Virus record (IMG/VR): IMGVR_UViG_3300036985_007658 | Span: 1-40,101 of that record | DNA: 40,101 nucleotides | DNA from: a virus | Reading direction: 5' to 3' (one strand) | Shown here: piece by piece, positions 13,726 through 22,046 of the stretch | Numbering within the stretch: position 1 is the stretch's first letter | How the letters are laid out: every line of letters begins with the position of its first letter | Notes under the pieces: generated by a model | Databases searched by the model: none | What the model saw: only the letters and a program-made list of their open reading frames with translations | What the model was told of the DNA's origin: nothing | Translations under genes and position numbers: made by a program

Positions 13726-15276
13726 ATGGAAAATATAGTTAAAACGATACAGGATTCACTATTGGTTTTCGAAAAATCAATTCCTGAACTACAGCGGAAG
13801 CTATATTCAGAACTATTGAATGAAATAAAAAAACTCGACACTACTGGTGATAAACTTTCTGTATCTGTAAAAAATTTAAGTATATTAAACTCGATAAAAA
13901 ATAAACTGAACAAAATAATTCTTAATAAAGAGTATAAAGGCCAAATAAAAGAGTTTGCAAAAACATTCGATGAGGTTTATAGTCTTCAATCCCAATATTG
14001 GAAAAGTATTGAATCTACATTTAAACCTACAGCGCTTTTAAAAGCTATAAGAAACCAATCTGTAAACGATGTCGTAAATCAATTAACTACTCAAGGAATT
14101 TCTGCAAATGTATCTGATAATATAATCGGTATTTTACGCACTAATATAACTTCAGGTGGAAGTTATAGCGCACTTGCAGAACAGCTGCGACAATCGCTTA
14201 CAAATACACCAGAGAGCAAAGGCATCCTGGATAAATATGTAAAAACTATTGCAAAGGATTCTATAAATCAATTCAATCGACAATATACCCAGATAGTTAG
14301 CAGTGATCTTGGTTATGAATGGTACAGGTATATGAACAGCGATATAGAAACGACACGTTGTTTTTGCGACGCTATGACGGATAAAGATTATTTTCACGTG
14401 AGCGAAATACCAAAACTGCTGGAAGGAAAAGGATTAAAATGCGATGAAGAACCAGTAGCTATTTACGAAAAAACAGGATTACCTTATGGAATGATCGAAG
14501 GAACTAATGCTGACAACTTTTTTGTAAGAGCAGGCGGATGGAATTGCGGCCATTCGATTAATCCTGTAGCCGAAAAACAAGTTCCAGCTGCTATACGTGA
14601 ATCGTTATATTCAACTGAAGATTTTAAAGCCTGGAAAAGTAAAACATATATAAAACAAAAAGATGCTCCAGAAGTTCCTGTAATTAAAAAAACAGCTCCT
14701 ATAATTAAAAAAGATACCAGTATAATAAATCAATCAAATGTAGTTTCAACAAATATAGATAAGTCGGTGAATGAACTTTCGGATTATTCAGAAAAAGTGC
14801 CACAGGATTTAACACAAGCTGTTATCGGTTATACAGGAAATGCATATTTGAGTATAAATTCATATCTTAGAGGGCAAAAAAAAGAAATACCAGACGTATT
14901 TAAAGAATATATCGAAAAAATATCTAAATTTATAAATAACGCACCGAGATTTAAAGGAGTTGTATATCGAGAAATAAAGCTGGATAATATTGAAGAGCGT
15001 GATCAGTTAATGTCAATGATAAAAAGCAATAAAAAAATACAAGATTTTGGATTCGTTAGCACTTCGTCAAATATAAAGTCAGATTTCTTTACTGATCGCG
15101 AAGCAAGTAATATAAAATTAATAATTGAAACTTCAAAAGGTATAGCTGTTCAAAAAATTTCACTTCATAGTAACGAAGAAGAAGTTTTATTGGATAAAGG
15201 TGCTGTTTTTAAAATTTTAGAAATATATCAAGATCCGATTACGACAAAATATACAGTAAAATTAAAACATTTATAA
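13726..15276 (+). CDS. MuF-type head protein fused to an ADP-ribosyltransferase domain
   Basis: The 516-residue protein has two parts. Residues ~1-290 match a MuF minor head protein: a helical body, then RCFCDAMTDKDYFH near 211-224 and GGWNCGHSINP near 270-280. A Lys-rich linker (~310-350) leads to an ADP-ribosyltransferase of the R-S-E class. It has the helix GYTGNAYLSINSYLR (368-382), VVYR with Arg415, the FVSTSS motif (443-448), and NEEEVLLDKGAVF with Glu484 and Glu486. All catalytic positions look intact. MuF proteins sit inside the head near the portal, so the domain may be ejected with DNA and modify a host target. The target is unknown. Confidence 0.88.
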   Translation: MENIVKTIQDSLLVFEKSIPELQRKLYSELLNEIKKLDTTGDKLSVSVKNLSILNSIKNKLNKIILNKEYKGQIKEFAKTFDEVYSLQSQYWKSIESTFKPTALLKAIRNQSVNDVVNQLTTQGISANVSDNIIGILRTNITSGGSYSALAEQLRQSLTNTPESKGILDKYVKTIAKDSINQFNRQYTQIVSSDLGYEWYRYMNSDIETTRCFCDAMTDKDYFHVSEIPKLLEGKGLKCDEEPVAIYEKTGLPYGMIEGTNADNFFVRAGGWNCGHSINPVAEKQVPAAIRESLYSTEDFKAWKSKTYIKQKDAPEVPVIKKTAPIIKKDTSIINQSNVVSTNIDKSVNELSDYSEKVPQDLTQAVIGYTGNAYLSINSYLRGQKKEIPDVFKEYIEKISKFINNAPRFKGVVYREIKLDNIEERDQLMSMIKSNKKIQDFGFVSTSSNIKSDFFTDREASNIKLIIETSKGIAVQKISLHSNEEEVLLDKGAVFKILEIYQDPITTKYTVKLKHL

Positions 15277-15277
15277 A

Positions 15278-15376
15278 ATGAGTGATGTATCAACCAAAGG
15301 AAATCCGTTCGTGCCTTATATCGAACCAAAGAAAAAAGAAGTTAAAAAGCCAAAGCCAAAAATAAAAGGGAAATAA
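15278..15376 (+). CDS. Lys/Pro-rich small peptide after MuF
   Basis: A 32-residue frame (MSDVSTKGNPFVPYIEPKKK then a KKPKPKIKGK tail) starts one base after the MuF stop and ends inside the terminator stem. Tight coupling and the compact basic tail support translation. A second tiny Lys/Pro-rich frame occurs before the scaffold gene. Function unknown. Confidence 0.45.
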   Translation: MSDVSTKGNPFVPYIEPKKKEVKKPKPKIKGK

Positions 15377-15387
15377 AATTTCCCTTT
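15365..15387. terminator. Bidirectional terminator between MuF and the glycan cassette
   Basis: A nine-pair inverted repeat (15365-15373 and 15379-15387) with loop TAAAA lies between converging gene blocks. The A and T content in and beside the arms suits intrinsic termination on both strands, though the U-tract is short. Confidence 0.65.
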
Positions 15388-15392
15388 ATACT

Positions 15393-15644
15393 TTAATCCA
15401 TTGTTATGATTTTGCTGAATCCTAAAAGTGTTACAGGATCAGCTGTATTTGCCCAGTATGAAACAGTCGCTGTAAATCCTTCAGGAACTTCTATCGGATT
15501 CCAATTACTTCCAAGCCATTCTGCAAATCCCCAATCGTAAGTGCTTACATTTTTATCATCAGTAATTTTCCAAAGTACGTGTTTCAGACCAACATTTTTT
15601 TCACTTGGATTGACGGTGTAAAAGGTGTATTTTATTTCTTTCAT
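15393..15644 (-). CDS. Small hypothetical protein at the end of the glycan cassette
   Basis: The 83-residue protein is beta-rich and aromatic (KYTFYTVNPSEKNVGLKHVL, WGFAEWLGSNWNPIEVPEGF) with no cysteines. It overlaps the end of the galactosyltransferase-like gene by four bases and is the last gene of the leftward cassette, ending before a bidirectional terminator. The Trp-rich beta pattern would suit a carbohydrate-binding or small structural protein, but I cannot assign a family. Confidence 0.6.
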   Translation of the reverse strand: MKEIKYTFYTVNPSEKNVGLKHVLWKITDDKNVSTYDWGFAEWLGSNWNPIEVPEGFTATVSYWANTADPVTLLGFSKIITMD

Positions 15645-16255
15645 AATTTAACTTTGATATGATTGTTTATTTTTTCAATTAATTCGTATTCGCAATTCGA
15701 TATTCCATTTTCAAGTTGTGGCCCAGATTTCAATAAATTTACATTTACTTTATGCAAGTTCGCATCTATTGGCCTTGGATGTGGTAATGAATTATAAATA
15801 CATTCACGTGAAGATATTTTTAAACCTACATTTAAAATTCTTTCACGAAACAAATCGTCTTCGCCACCCCATCCCCAAAATTCATTATGATAACCGTTAC
15901 ATTTTTCCATATCGTTTTTATTAATAAGAACGACACCACCGAAATAATTATCGAATGGCATTTTATATCCAAACTGCTGAACCTTTGTCGCAAGTAAAGT
16001 AGGATTTTCAGAAAATGAATAATCAGATTTTACTGGAAGCATATCGACATCGTGAAGTGCGTAATAATCGTATCCTGCAGCCTGAATAAAGCCTATATTT
16101 AAAAGTTTACCACGATTAAAAGGTTTATTATCCATTTGCTCGATAACGAAAATATCAGCATCTTTTAGCGCTCCTGTCATATACGGCAAGAATTTATTTA
16201 AATGCTGTAGCCTATTTCTATATGGAACTATAATTGCCAGCTTTTTCTTTTGCAT
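15641..16255 (-). CDS. GT7-type (beta-1,4-galactosyltransferase-like) glycosyltransferase
   Basis: This 204-residue protein carries the full GT7 signature in order: IIVPYRNRLQHLNKFLPYM near the N-terminus, LNIGFIQA, ALHDVDMLPV with the DVD metal motif, YFGGVVLINKNDM, and EFWGWGGEDDLF. In the family, the WGWGGEDDD segment binds acceptor and donor and HDVD binds Mn2+ and UDP-sugar. The catalytic core is compact and lacks the membrane anchor of animal enzymes. It overlaps the upstream gene by 38 bases. Donor sugar is probably a UDP-hexose(amine), by family only. Confidence 0.9.
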   Translation of the reverse strand: MQKKKLAIIVPYRNRLQHLNKFLPYMTGALKDADIFVIEQMDNKPFNRGKLLNIGFIQAAGYDYYALHDVDMLPVKSDYSFSENPTLLATKVQQFGYKMPFDNYFGGVVLINKNDMEKCNGYHNEFWGWGGEDDLFRERILNVGLKISSRECIYNSLPHPRPIDANLHKVNVNLLKSGPQLENGISNCEYELIEKINNHIKVKL

Positions 16256-16844
16256 AATTATATACGTTTAAAATTCTTGATCTTTCACCGTTTTTCCATT
16301 CCCGTGACATCCAACTATGGGCAGCAAATAAATTTCCTGTATGATCTTTTAAATTAGTCGAATAATTATCGAGCAATGGAATTGCATCTAAATAAAGTGG
16401 CCTGCCTACCTTCCACATTTGTAAATAAAGATCATCGAATATTTCAAAAGTAGGAGCTGACATAAATCCTGGTTTGTCTATTTTTTCAAGTCCACCAAGT
16501 TCACGTATTTTATTGCAATTTATAATATTGAAAAATGGATTTAAAGTTGTCCATTGTAAAGTTCTATGATCGCATACGCCTCTATCTGGCATACCAGCAT
16601 GAGTAAAATCATTTTCCTTCATATACTCTATCATATCAACGATAGCTTTAAAATTATACACAAAACAATCTTCGTCAATAATTACAGCCCAAGTTGGACA
16701 AGTTTTAATTACATCTTCAATAAATTTTAACGCATCTTGCCAGTCGTTATATCCGCTCCATTGATTTATTTCTATACCTTCTGGAATAAACTGTTTCATC
16801 ATCGAAAACAATTCTGAATTGTATGATCTCGTATAAATTATCAT
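16218..16844 (-). CDS. GT-A-like glycosyltransferase candidate
   Basis: The 208-residue protein sits between two clear glycan enzymes. It has a Rossmann-like start (MIIYTRSYNSELFSMMKQFI), an acidic motif in WAVIIDEDCFVY near residues 53-64 that resembles DxD, and a C-terminal HSWMSREW. This combination suits a GT-A fold nucleotide-sugar enzyme, but I cannot place it in a family. It overlaps the methyltransferase gene by one base and the galactosyltransferase-like gene by 38, so it belongs to one operon. Confidence 0.6.
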   Translation of the reverse strand: MIIYTRSYNSELFSMMKQFIPEGIEINQWSGYNDWQDALKFIEDVIKTCPTWAVIIDEDCFVYNFKAIVDMIEYMKENDFTHAGMPDRGVCDHRTLQWTTLNPFFNIINCNKIRELGGLEKIDKPGFMSAPTFEIFDDLYLQMWKVGRPLYLDAIPLLDNYSTNLKDHTGNLFAAHSWMSREWKNGERSRILNVYNYAKEKAGNYSSI

Positions 16845-17371
16845 TACTTTTTATAAATTATTAATGTCATAGAATCTGATTCATCGCCAGGAACTCTTGT
16901 AAAATATTCGTGAGGTAAAGATAATTCGGCAACCCATTTTTTTAAATCAATTTTCGAAGGATTATAAGCGTCGTAATGCATTGTATGAATATCTTCAATA
17001 ACGTAGCATCCGCCCTTAGCTACTAATGGCCACCAAAGTTCAAACGAACTTATCTGATCAGTTGTTAAATGGCTTGCGTCATCAAGAATTAAATCGAATC
17101 TTGGATTTAATTTCGTAATCCAATTTTCCTTTGCTGCATTGATTTTAAAAGTGAATGTTCCTTCTGGTGCATTTATTTCCATAATATCAAGACCGATAAC
17201 AGTAGCAGCAGGATAACGATCACGCCACATTTTTAATGATGATCCACGTAATACACCAAACTCGATAATTGATTTTGGTTCGCCAATTCTTGATTCATAA
17301 AAATCAAGATAATTATGCGCTTTTGCTTTGTCAGATCCATGTAAAATTCCCCATTCGTGAAGTGTTGTCAT
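16844..17371 (-). CDS. SAM-dependent methyltransferase of the glycan cassette (cephalosporin-hydroxylase/macrocin-type)
   Basis: The 175-residue protein has class I methyltransferase motifs: IIEFGVLRGSSLKMW (motif I), VIGLDIMEIN (post I acidic residue), FDLILDDASHLTTDQISSFE (metal-binding style Asp-Asp), and KGGCYVIEDIHTMHY. The GSDKxxxHNYxxFYE opening and EDxHT segment recall a family of sugar O-methyltransferases such as macrocin 3-O-methyltransferase-like enzymes and CmcI. Position among glycosyltransferases suggests it caps or methylates a sugar. Substrate not determined. Confidence 0.8.
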   Translation of the reverse strand: MTTLHEWGILHGSDKAKAHNYLDFYESRIGEPKSIIEFGVLRGSSLKMWRDRYPAATVIGLDIMEINAPEGTFTFKINAAKENWITKLNPRFDLILDDASHLTTDQISSFELWWPLVAKGGCYVIEDIHTMHYDAYNPSKIDLKKWVAELSLPHEYFTRVPGDESDSMTLIIYKK

Positions 17372-17410
17372 TTTTTTTTAATTTTTATTTATGAAATAGG
17401 TGTTTAATTT

Positions 17411-18064
17411 TTATACACCAACGTGTCGTTCCCAGCCTATATGCTTAATATATCCATCTGGAAGTATAGCAGCCTTAAATCCAAGCCTATAATATAATTG
17501 TGATATAGTAGCTTCAGATTTCCAGGGTGTCTTAAAACTGAATTGCGTATGTTTCCCGTAGGATTTTATTAAATCATAATCGGATTTTCTTTTTAACGAA
17601 GGATTAAAACAAGTCCCAGCCCAAAGGCCATTATTTGTTTTCATAATACCGAAATCTAAATTTGAAGACCAGTCGACAGGATGCTGGTTTGTGTCCTCTT
17701 TTTCTCGCAGCCATACTTGCATTATTTTTTCGTGCTTTTCAAGAATAAACATTGATTTTTCAATGAATCCAGATTTGTAAGTTTCCCAATCGTCCTCCAT
17801 TGTAAAAGCATATTCAGTTTTAACAGATTGCCATAAAGAATCAAGAGCTGTTATTTGCCCAGTTCTTTCTTTCGGTTCAATCCATTTAATATCTGGATAA
17901 AGTTTTTTTAATTCGTCATTAATTCCTTCACATCCAGAATCTTCATAAATTAAAAACTCTTCGATCGGATAAGTATTAAATTTAAAAAACGATTCCAGGG
18001 TGATAGCTAACAAATCCTGTCTACCGCAGGATGTTAAAATGCAAGTTACTTTTTTTGATTCCAT
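17411..18064 (-). CDS. GT2-like glycosyltransferase
   Basis: This 217-residue protein begins with a classic GT2 nucleotide-binding strand and helix (KVTCILTSCGRQDLLAITLE). It has EFLIYEDSGCEGINDELKKL and YAFTMEDDWETYKSGF, where the EDD triplet takes the DxD role. The C-terminal part (SQLYYRLGFKAAILPDGYI) is helical. It starts within the ribbon-helix-helix gene (overlap 19 bases) and is followed by a 39-base gap to the methyltransferase gene. Soluble, so likely acting in the cytoplasm on virion protein, DNA or a glycan precursor. Confidence 0.8.
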   Translation of the reverse strand: MESKKVTCILTSCGRQDLLAITLESFFKFNTYPIEEFLIYEDSGCEGINDELKKLYPDIKWIEPKERTGQITALDSLWQSVKTEYAFTMEDDWETYKSGFIEKSMFILEKHEKIMQVWLREKEDTNQHPVDWSSNLDFGIMKTNNGLWAGTCFNPSLKRKSDYDLIKSYGKHTQFSFKTPWKSEATISQLYYRLGFKAAILPDGYIKHIGWERHVGV

Positions 18065-18198
18065 TCTCGTACGATTTTAAAGATTACGCAAGCCATTGAA
18101 TACTGATTTGTACCTCTGTTTTCTTTTTCCTTCGCCTGTTCTTTAATGACAATTTTTCTTATGTCTTCAGGTACAGATTTTAATATGATATCAGCCAT
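18046..18198 (-). CDS. Small ribbon-helix-helix-like protein heading the glycan cassette
   Basis: A 50-residue protein encoded on the minus strand reads MADIILKSVPEDIRKIVIKE followed by a basic helix and a REWNQKK end. The short strand, VPED turn and two amphipathic helices fit ribbon-helix-helix fold size. Its stop lies inside the GT2 gene (19-base overlap), which supports coupling. It is the first gene of the leftward glycan cassette and could regulate it. Confidence 0.65.
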   Translation of the reverse strand: MADIILKSVPEDIRKIVIKEQAKEKENRGTNQYSMACVIFKIVREWNQKK

Positions 18199-18247
18199 GA
18201 TGTATATATTTTATATAAAAATAGATATTTATTGGCTTAATTAAAAT

Positions 18248-18256
18248 TAATTTTAC
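18248..18256 (+). promoter_or_regulatory. Candidate -7 element TAATTTTAC before the scaffold/capsid block
   Basis: TAATTTTAC fits the recurring TAnnTTTAC motif and lies 26 bases before ATG 18282, in the divergent gap between the glycan cassette and the capsid block. A TTGG lies about 13 bases upstream, closer than normal, so the call is modest. Confidence 0.4.
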
Positions 18257-18281
18257 TTTCTACAATAACACAACGCAATTT

Positions 18282-18506
18282 ATGTCAGAAATTTTAGTTA
18301 AAACGCCAGTAACTTCAAATGGAATAAATCCTATTTTGGATGAACAAGGTCAGATCGTTTATAAAGAAACGGTAATGGAAATTGCAGCAAAACCAATTCT
18401 GGAAAAAATTAACGAAAAATTACCTGTTCATTTACGAAAAATTATTACAGAAATAGTTATCGAAAAAAGAAAATATAAAAAAGCAGGCGATGAAAATCCA
18501 GAATAA
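18282..18506 (+). CDS. Small protein at the head of the scaffold/capsid block
   Basis: The 74-residue protein starts MSEILVKTPVTSNGINPILD and continues with a helical, basic half (LRKIITEIVIEKRKYKKAGD). It is the first rightward gene after the glycan cassette and precedes the scaffold. No family is recognised. Co-expression with head genes suggests a head-assembly or minor head role. The C-terminal coding end overlaps a tiny frame at 18490. Confidence 0.6.
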   Translation: MSEILVKTPVTSNGINPILDEQGQIVYKETVMEIAAKPILEKINEKLPVHLRKIITEIVIEKRKYKKAGDENPE

Positions 18507-18558
18507 AATCTATTGTTGCGGAAAGCCAACAAAACCAAGACCAAAACCAAAAAAATAA
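18490..18558 (+). CDS. 22-residue Cys- and Lys/Pro-containing micropeptide
   Basis: The frame reads MKIQNKIYCCGKPTKP then a Pro/Lys tail ending KPKK. It overlaps the previous gene and ends three bases before the scaffold start. Like the 32-residue peptide after MuF, it ends in a Lys/Pro tail, which hints at a real class of micropeptide. Evidence is weak. Confidence 0.3.
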   Translation: MKIQNKIYCCGKPTKPRPKPKK

Positions 18559-18561
18559 TTT

Positions 18562-19446
18562 ATGTTAATCGGTGAACTACTAAATAATTTGGCCCAAAAG
18601 GCAGGTGTAAAATCAGATAGTGAAGATTTGAAATCACTTCTCGCATCGCCTGAACTTGCAAACATTAAAGTTCCAGATGATTTGGTATCTACTATCGACA
18701 AAGGATTATTGTCCATCGATGCTGCTAAAAACAATCATCCAGATATTAAGAAAAAATATTTCGCTGATGCTTATGATGGAATGGATAAACAACTTTTGCA
18801 ACTTGTAGAATCTGACACGTTTGATCAGGCTGATCTTGACGAAATAAAAGCAGAAAAATCTACGAGTAAAAAAGCTGAATTAATAGTATCTAAATTAAAG
18901 GCAGCAAAAAATTCTGCGAAGGGTGCAGATAAGGATGAAATAAATAAACAGCTTACAGTTGCTCATGAAGCAGCAAGAATTGCAAAAGCAGAAACAGAAG
19001 CAGTGAAAAGTGAATACGAAGGGAAAATAAAAAACATCCATTTACAGTCGGCTATTAAAACTGTATTTGGTAATTATAAAACTATTTACGATGAACTTCC
19101 AGGCGATATAAGGTCAGCCACTATGGAAGCTATTATCACAAAAGCACTTCAGGATAAAAATGCAGAATTGAGGACAGATGAAAATGGAAATTTACAACTG
19201 CTTGCAAAAGACGGTAGTAATGTTTTCGGGAGCAACCACGTTCAACTGACACCTCAAAGTTTTTTAGATCAATCATTCGCTCCGATTCTTAAAGTAAGTG
19301 GCCCACCAAAGCCAGCAGCACAACAAAGGCAACAACAGCAGCCAGGAACACCACCTGCTAACGAAGATGCTAACACAGGCTTTTTAAAGTCGCATGTTGA
19401 TCAGGTGCTCGCTGATATGGCTGTACCTCGCCCATCAATGATGTGA
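18562..19446 (+). CDS. Capsid scaffolding protein
   Basis: The 294-residue protein lies immediately before the major capsid gene. It is helical and highly charged with a coiled-coil-like central region (VAHEAARIAKAETEAVKSEY near 133-152). A disordered Pro/Gln tail follows (PPKPAAQQRQQQQPGTPP near 252-269), and then a C-terminal helix (KSHVDQVLADMAV). This layout and position are typical of phage scaffolds that bind capsid protein through the C-terminus and leave the mature head. No protease domain is visible. Confidence 0.8.
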   Translation: MLIGELLNNLAQKAGVKSDSEDLKSLLASPELANIKVPDDLVSTIDKGLLSIDAAKNNHPDIKKKYFADAYDGMDKQLLQLVESDTFDQADLDEIKAEKSTSKKAELIVSKLKAAKNSAKGADKDEINKQLTVAHEAARIAKAETEAVKSEYEGKIKNIHLQSAIKTVFGNYKTIYDELPGDIRSATMEAIITKALQDKNAELRTDENGNLQLLAKDGSNVFGSNHVQLTPQSFLDQSFAPILKVSGPPKPAAQQRQQQQPGTPPANEDANTGFLKSHVDQVLADMAVPRPSMM

Positions 19447-19475
19447 TAAATTCACAATTTTAAAAATTAAATAAA

Positions 19476-20582
19476 ATGGCAAATGGATATTGCCCTGCGT
19501 TATTACGTTCAATCGAAAGTATAGCAGGCGAAAATGCGCCCTCACGTAAACTTCACGTTGCGGGTTTCTTAGCTATGACATTTTGTTGCCAGAACAGTTC
19601 TGTAAGTCCTATCAATGATGGATTTTCAGGTGATGGCCAACAAACTACGCTAACAGTTAGTTACACACAACGCCCGATTCTGTCTCAAGTACAGGACGAA
19701 GACGATTGCGATGTAAATAACATCCCAACCAAATCTGAATGGTCGCTTGGAGCAATGCGCCATAAGCAGTACAGCTTTTATGTTTCAGACGAAACTGTAA
19801 GTAAATACTGCGCAGAATACGCCGCTTCAGTAGGTGTAGGAAATCCTGCAACCAGAGTAATGAGAGAACATTACGATCGAATCCTGGAAGGAGCAAACAT
19901 TGTTTTAAGAGCGATCAATCGTGATCTTGTAACATTAGCTGCTACAGAATTTGGTAATAACGTTACAACCGGAAGTGCTGCAGCGAAAACTATTAATATC
20001 GCCAAAACTGCAAGTCTTGATTTATCAGCAGGTATCATCCAGCTTTTACAAGACTTCCAAGAAAACGAAATATGTGGTGATCCATGTATCGTTGGTGGAG
20101 GTTTATTTTCAGCCTTCGATAAATCGTTACTAATGGCTTGTTGTAATCAAGCAGGTTTCGATTATAGCAGAATCGGTTTGCCTCGTTTCTTTTTTGATAA
20201 AGACACGCAAAGCCTATGGGGTGCAAATCAGATAGGTGCTTTTGCTCCTGGTTCTGTAAAGTTCATCAGCAGAAATAAATATGTTGGACCTTACGCTGGC
20301 CAAAAAGGAAATTCAATTTTCTTTACCATGGCTTTGCCTGTAACTGAATTTGGTTGCGCTCCTGACTGTTTAAACGATTTAGTATTCGACGTACAAATGA
20401 AGTACATCGATTGTCCTACTTCGGTGACTGTTAACGGAACAGCCCAGACAGTAAACAGAGGCTGGCAGTTTATCATCAGCAAAGATTACTCACTTTGGGT
20501 TCAACCTGATGATGCTTTCAGAGTTACCGACCCACTTGGCGGAACTAATGGTGCATTACGTTACACAATTACAAACTCGTAA
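19476..20582 (+). CDS. Major capsid protein
   Basis: The 368-residue protein directly follows the scaffold. It has an N-terminal arm, an alpha/beta core with a long helix near residues 128-155 (MREHYDRILEGANIVLRAIN), and a beta-rich C-terminal domain. The combination suits a divergent HK97-fold capsid subunit. Cysteines are unusually frequent for a capsid, including CC pairs near residues 37 and 216 and CxxxC in CGDPC-type loops. It overlaps the next start by one base. No maturation cleavage site is obvious. Confidence 0.75.
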   Translation: MANGYCPALLRSIESIAGENAPSRKLHVAGFLAMTFCCQNSSVSPINDGFSGDGQQTTLTVSYTQRPILSQVQDEDDCDVNNIPTKSEWSLGAMRHKQYSFYVSDETVSKYCAEYAASVGVGNPATRVMREHYDRILEGANIVLRAINRDLVTLAATEFGNNVTTGSAAAKTINIAKTASLDLSAGIIQLLQDFQENEICGDPCIVGGGLFSAFDKSLLMACCNQAGFDYSRIGLPRFFFDKDTQSLWGANQIGAFAPGSVKFISRNKYVGPYAGQKGNSIFFTMALPVTEFGCAPDCLNDLVFDVQMKYIDCPTSVTVNGTAQTVNRGWQFIISKDYSLWVQPDDAFRVTDPLGGTNGALRYTITNS

Positions 20583-21091
20583 TGGAGTGCTTCATTAACT
20601 ATATTGGATTGTCACTTTGTGCAGGAGCGTATGATGCTCCTGCCAGTGGCATCTATATTAATAGTTTGCCAGGAATAAATATCGAAAGTATCGATAAAAT
20701 AGCGGATCAAGAGCAGATAAATTATCTTGGAGTTTGGGATGATGTACAGAGTAACGCTGTTCAACAATTTAAAGTAGATGTAATTTCGGAAATGCAAAAA
20801 TGTTATAAGCTAAATTGCGATTGCGATTACGACGCTTTAATATGCGAAAATATCGATGTTCTTATACAATCATGGAAATATTTACTCGGTGTTTGGATCT
20901 TGATTTTCAGGATAAATAGCAACCGATTAAATAGATTTACGACTGTAGATATTCAACAGGCCAAGGAGTTAAAAGATTACTATCAAGCAGAATACGAAAA
21001 ATTTTTATCTGCTTCTGTAAAATGCATGGACATAAGTTCTTGCCAATTATGCTGCGGAGGTAATCCAGAAACTATTACATGGCTACCATAA
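20582..21091 (+). CDS. Head-tail connector-region protein
   Basis: This 169-residue protein starts right on the capsid stop (TAATG). It is helical in the centre and C-terminal half (DVLIQSWKYLLGVWILIFRI; ELKDYYQAEYEKFL) and has clustered cysteines (LNCDCDYDALIC; CQLCCGG at the end). The position between capsid and a tail-completion-like gene suits an adaptor/connector protein. No sequence family is recognised with confidence. It overlaps the next gene by 13 bases. Confidence 0.6.
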   Translation: MECFINYIGLSLCAGAYDAPASGIYINSLPGINIESIDKIADQEQINYLGVWDDVQSNAVQQFKVDVISEMQKCYKLNCDCDYDALICENIDVLIQSWKYLLGVWILIFRINSNRLNRFTTVDIQQAKELKDYYQAEYEKFLSASVKCMDISSCQLCCGGNPETITWLP

Positions 21092-21525
21092 CGACAAATA
21101 TAAAATCTGTAGTCGATAAGCTAAAAACGAATTTCGATCTTTTAAAAGATAAAGAGTATTTATTACGGCCGCTGGCGATAGAAACTATACCGATGATGAA
21201 GGAAAGAATACATCGCGATGGAAAAGCTACAGACGAGGGCCAAATAGGTACATACAGTTCAGGATATATGAACGCAAGAATAGCAAACAATCGTAGCGAA
21301 GATACAAAAATAATAGTATCGTTAACGAGGCAGCTTGAAAATGATTGGTCGGTAATAGCTACAACGAATGGTTATGGAATTGGTTTCAATAATCCATTTA
21401 ATTTTAAAAAAGCAAGATGGGTTGAAGCAAATAAAAGTAGAATCATTTTTAATTTATCACCAGTTGAAAAAAAGTATATTTCAGAACGAATACAAGAACT
21501 CGTAAATGGCGCAATCACTAAATGA
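21079..21525 (+). CDS. HK97 gp10-like/Mu gpG-like tail-completion protein
   Basis: The 148-residue protein has the layout of head-tail completion proteins of the gp10/gpG group: an N-terminal helix (LKTNFDLLKDKEYLLRPLAI), then ERIHRDGKATDEGQIGTYSS near 42-61, and a beta segment (TKIIVSLTRQLENDWSVI) followed by FKKARWVEANK. The IHxDGKxTDxGxIGxYS string is particularly suggestive. It overlaps both flanking genes, consistent with an ordered connector operon. Confidence 0.7.
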   Translation: MATITTNIKSVVDKLKTNFDLLKDKEYLLRPLAIETIPMMKERIHRDGKATDEGQIGTYSSGYMNARIANNRSEDTKIIVSLTRQLENDWSVIATTNGYGIGFNNPFNFKKARWVEANKSRIIFNLSPVEKKYISERIQELVNGAITK

Positions 21526-22045
21526 TATCGTATGTATAATTAACACCGCTTTTGAAGGTGTTTTTAACGGATGTAAAATTTATGGTGTATCTATCTTGCT
21601 TGACAAGGATGGAAAGTCGCAGCCTATCGTAAATGAAATGCCAGTATCGATAGACGATAGTTATCCAATGCAAATCTATCATAGGACAAATTCGATAACG
21701 ATTGTAAATAAAGATGGATTCGGTGATAAGCTGAACACGATAAATACATTTGTAATGTCACTTTATTGTTTTAATAATCAAAGATTAACAAAATTGAGAG
21801 CAGACGAAATCGTAATGATTTTACAATCTGTTATGTCAAACATAAATATTAATTCGGTTCGTATATTACCAATATCTGCAAACCTGACTTCACAGGTGAT
21901 ATATGCTTCCGAATACCGAGGTAATAATAACAGACTTTCTGAATATTATAACCTGTTTCAATTAAATTATAATATCGAAATAACTTTTAAAAGCGGTTGT
22001 TTTGATTTATGTCCTGAAGATTATTCACAATATAAAATTAATTAA
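21506..22045 (+). CDS. Tail terminator-like protein
   Basis: The 179-residue protein follows the completion protein and precedes the tail-tube candidate, the usual place of a tail terminator. It has mixed alpha/beta structure, with YPMQIYHRTNSITIVNKDGF early and LRADEIVMILQSVMSNININ later, ending in a Cys-containing tail. The family could not be confirmed by motif. It starts 20 bases inside the previous gene. Confidence 0.55.
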   Translation: MAQSLNDIVCIINTAFEGVFNGCKIYGVSILLDKDGKSQPIVNEMPVSIDDSYPMQIYHRTNSITIVNKDGFGDKLNTINTFVMSLYCFNNQRLTKLRADEIVMILQSVMSNININSVRILPISANLTSQVIYASEYRGNNNRLSEYYNLFQLNYNIEITFKSGCFDLCPEDYSQYKIN

Positions 22046-22046
22046 A

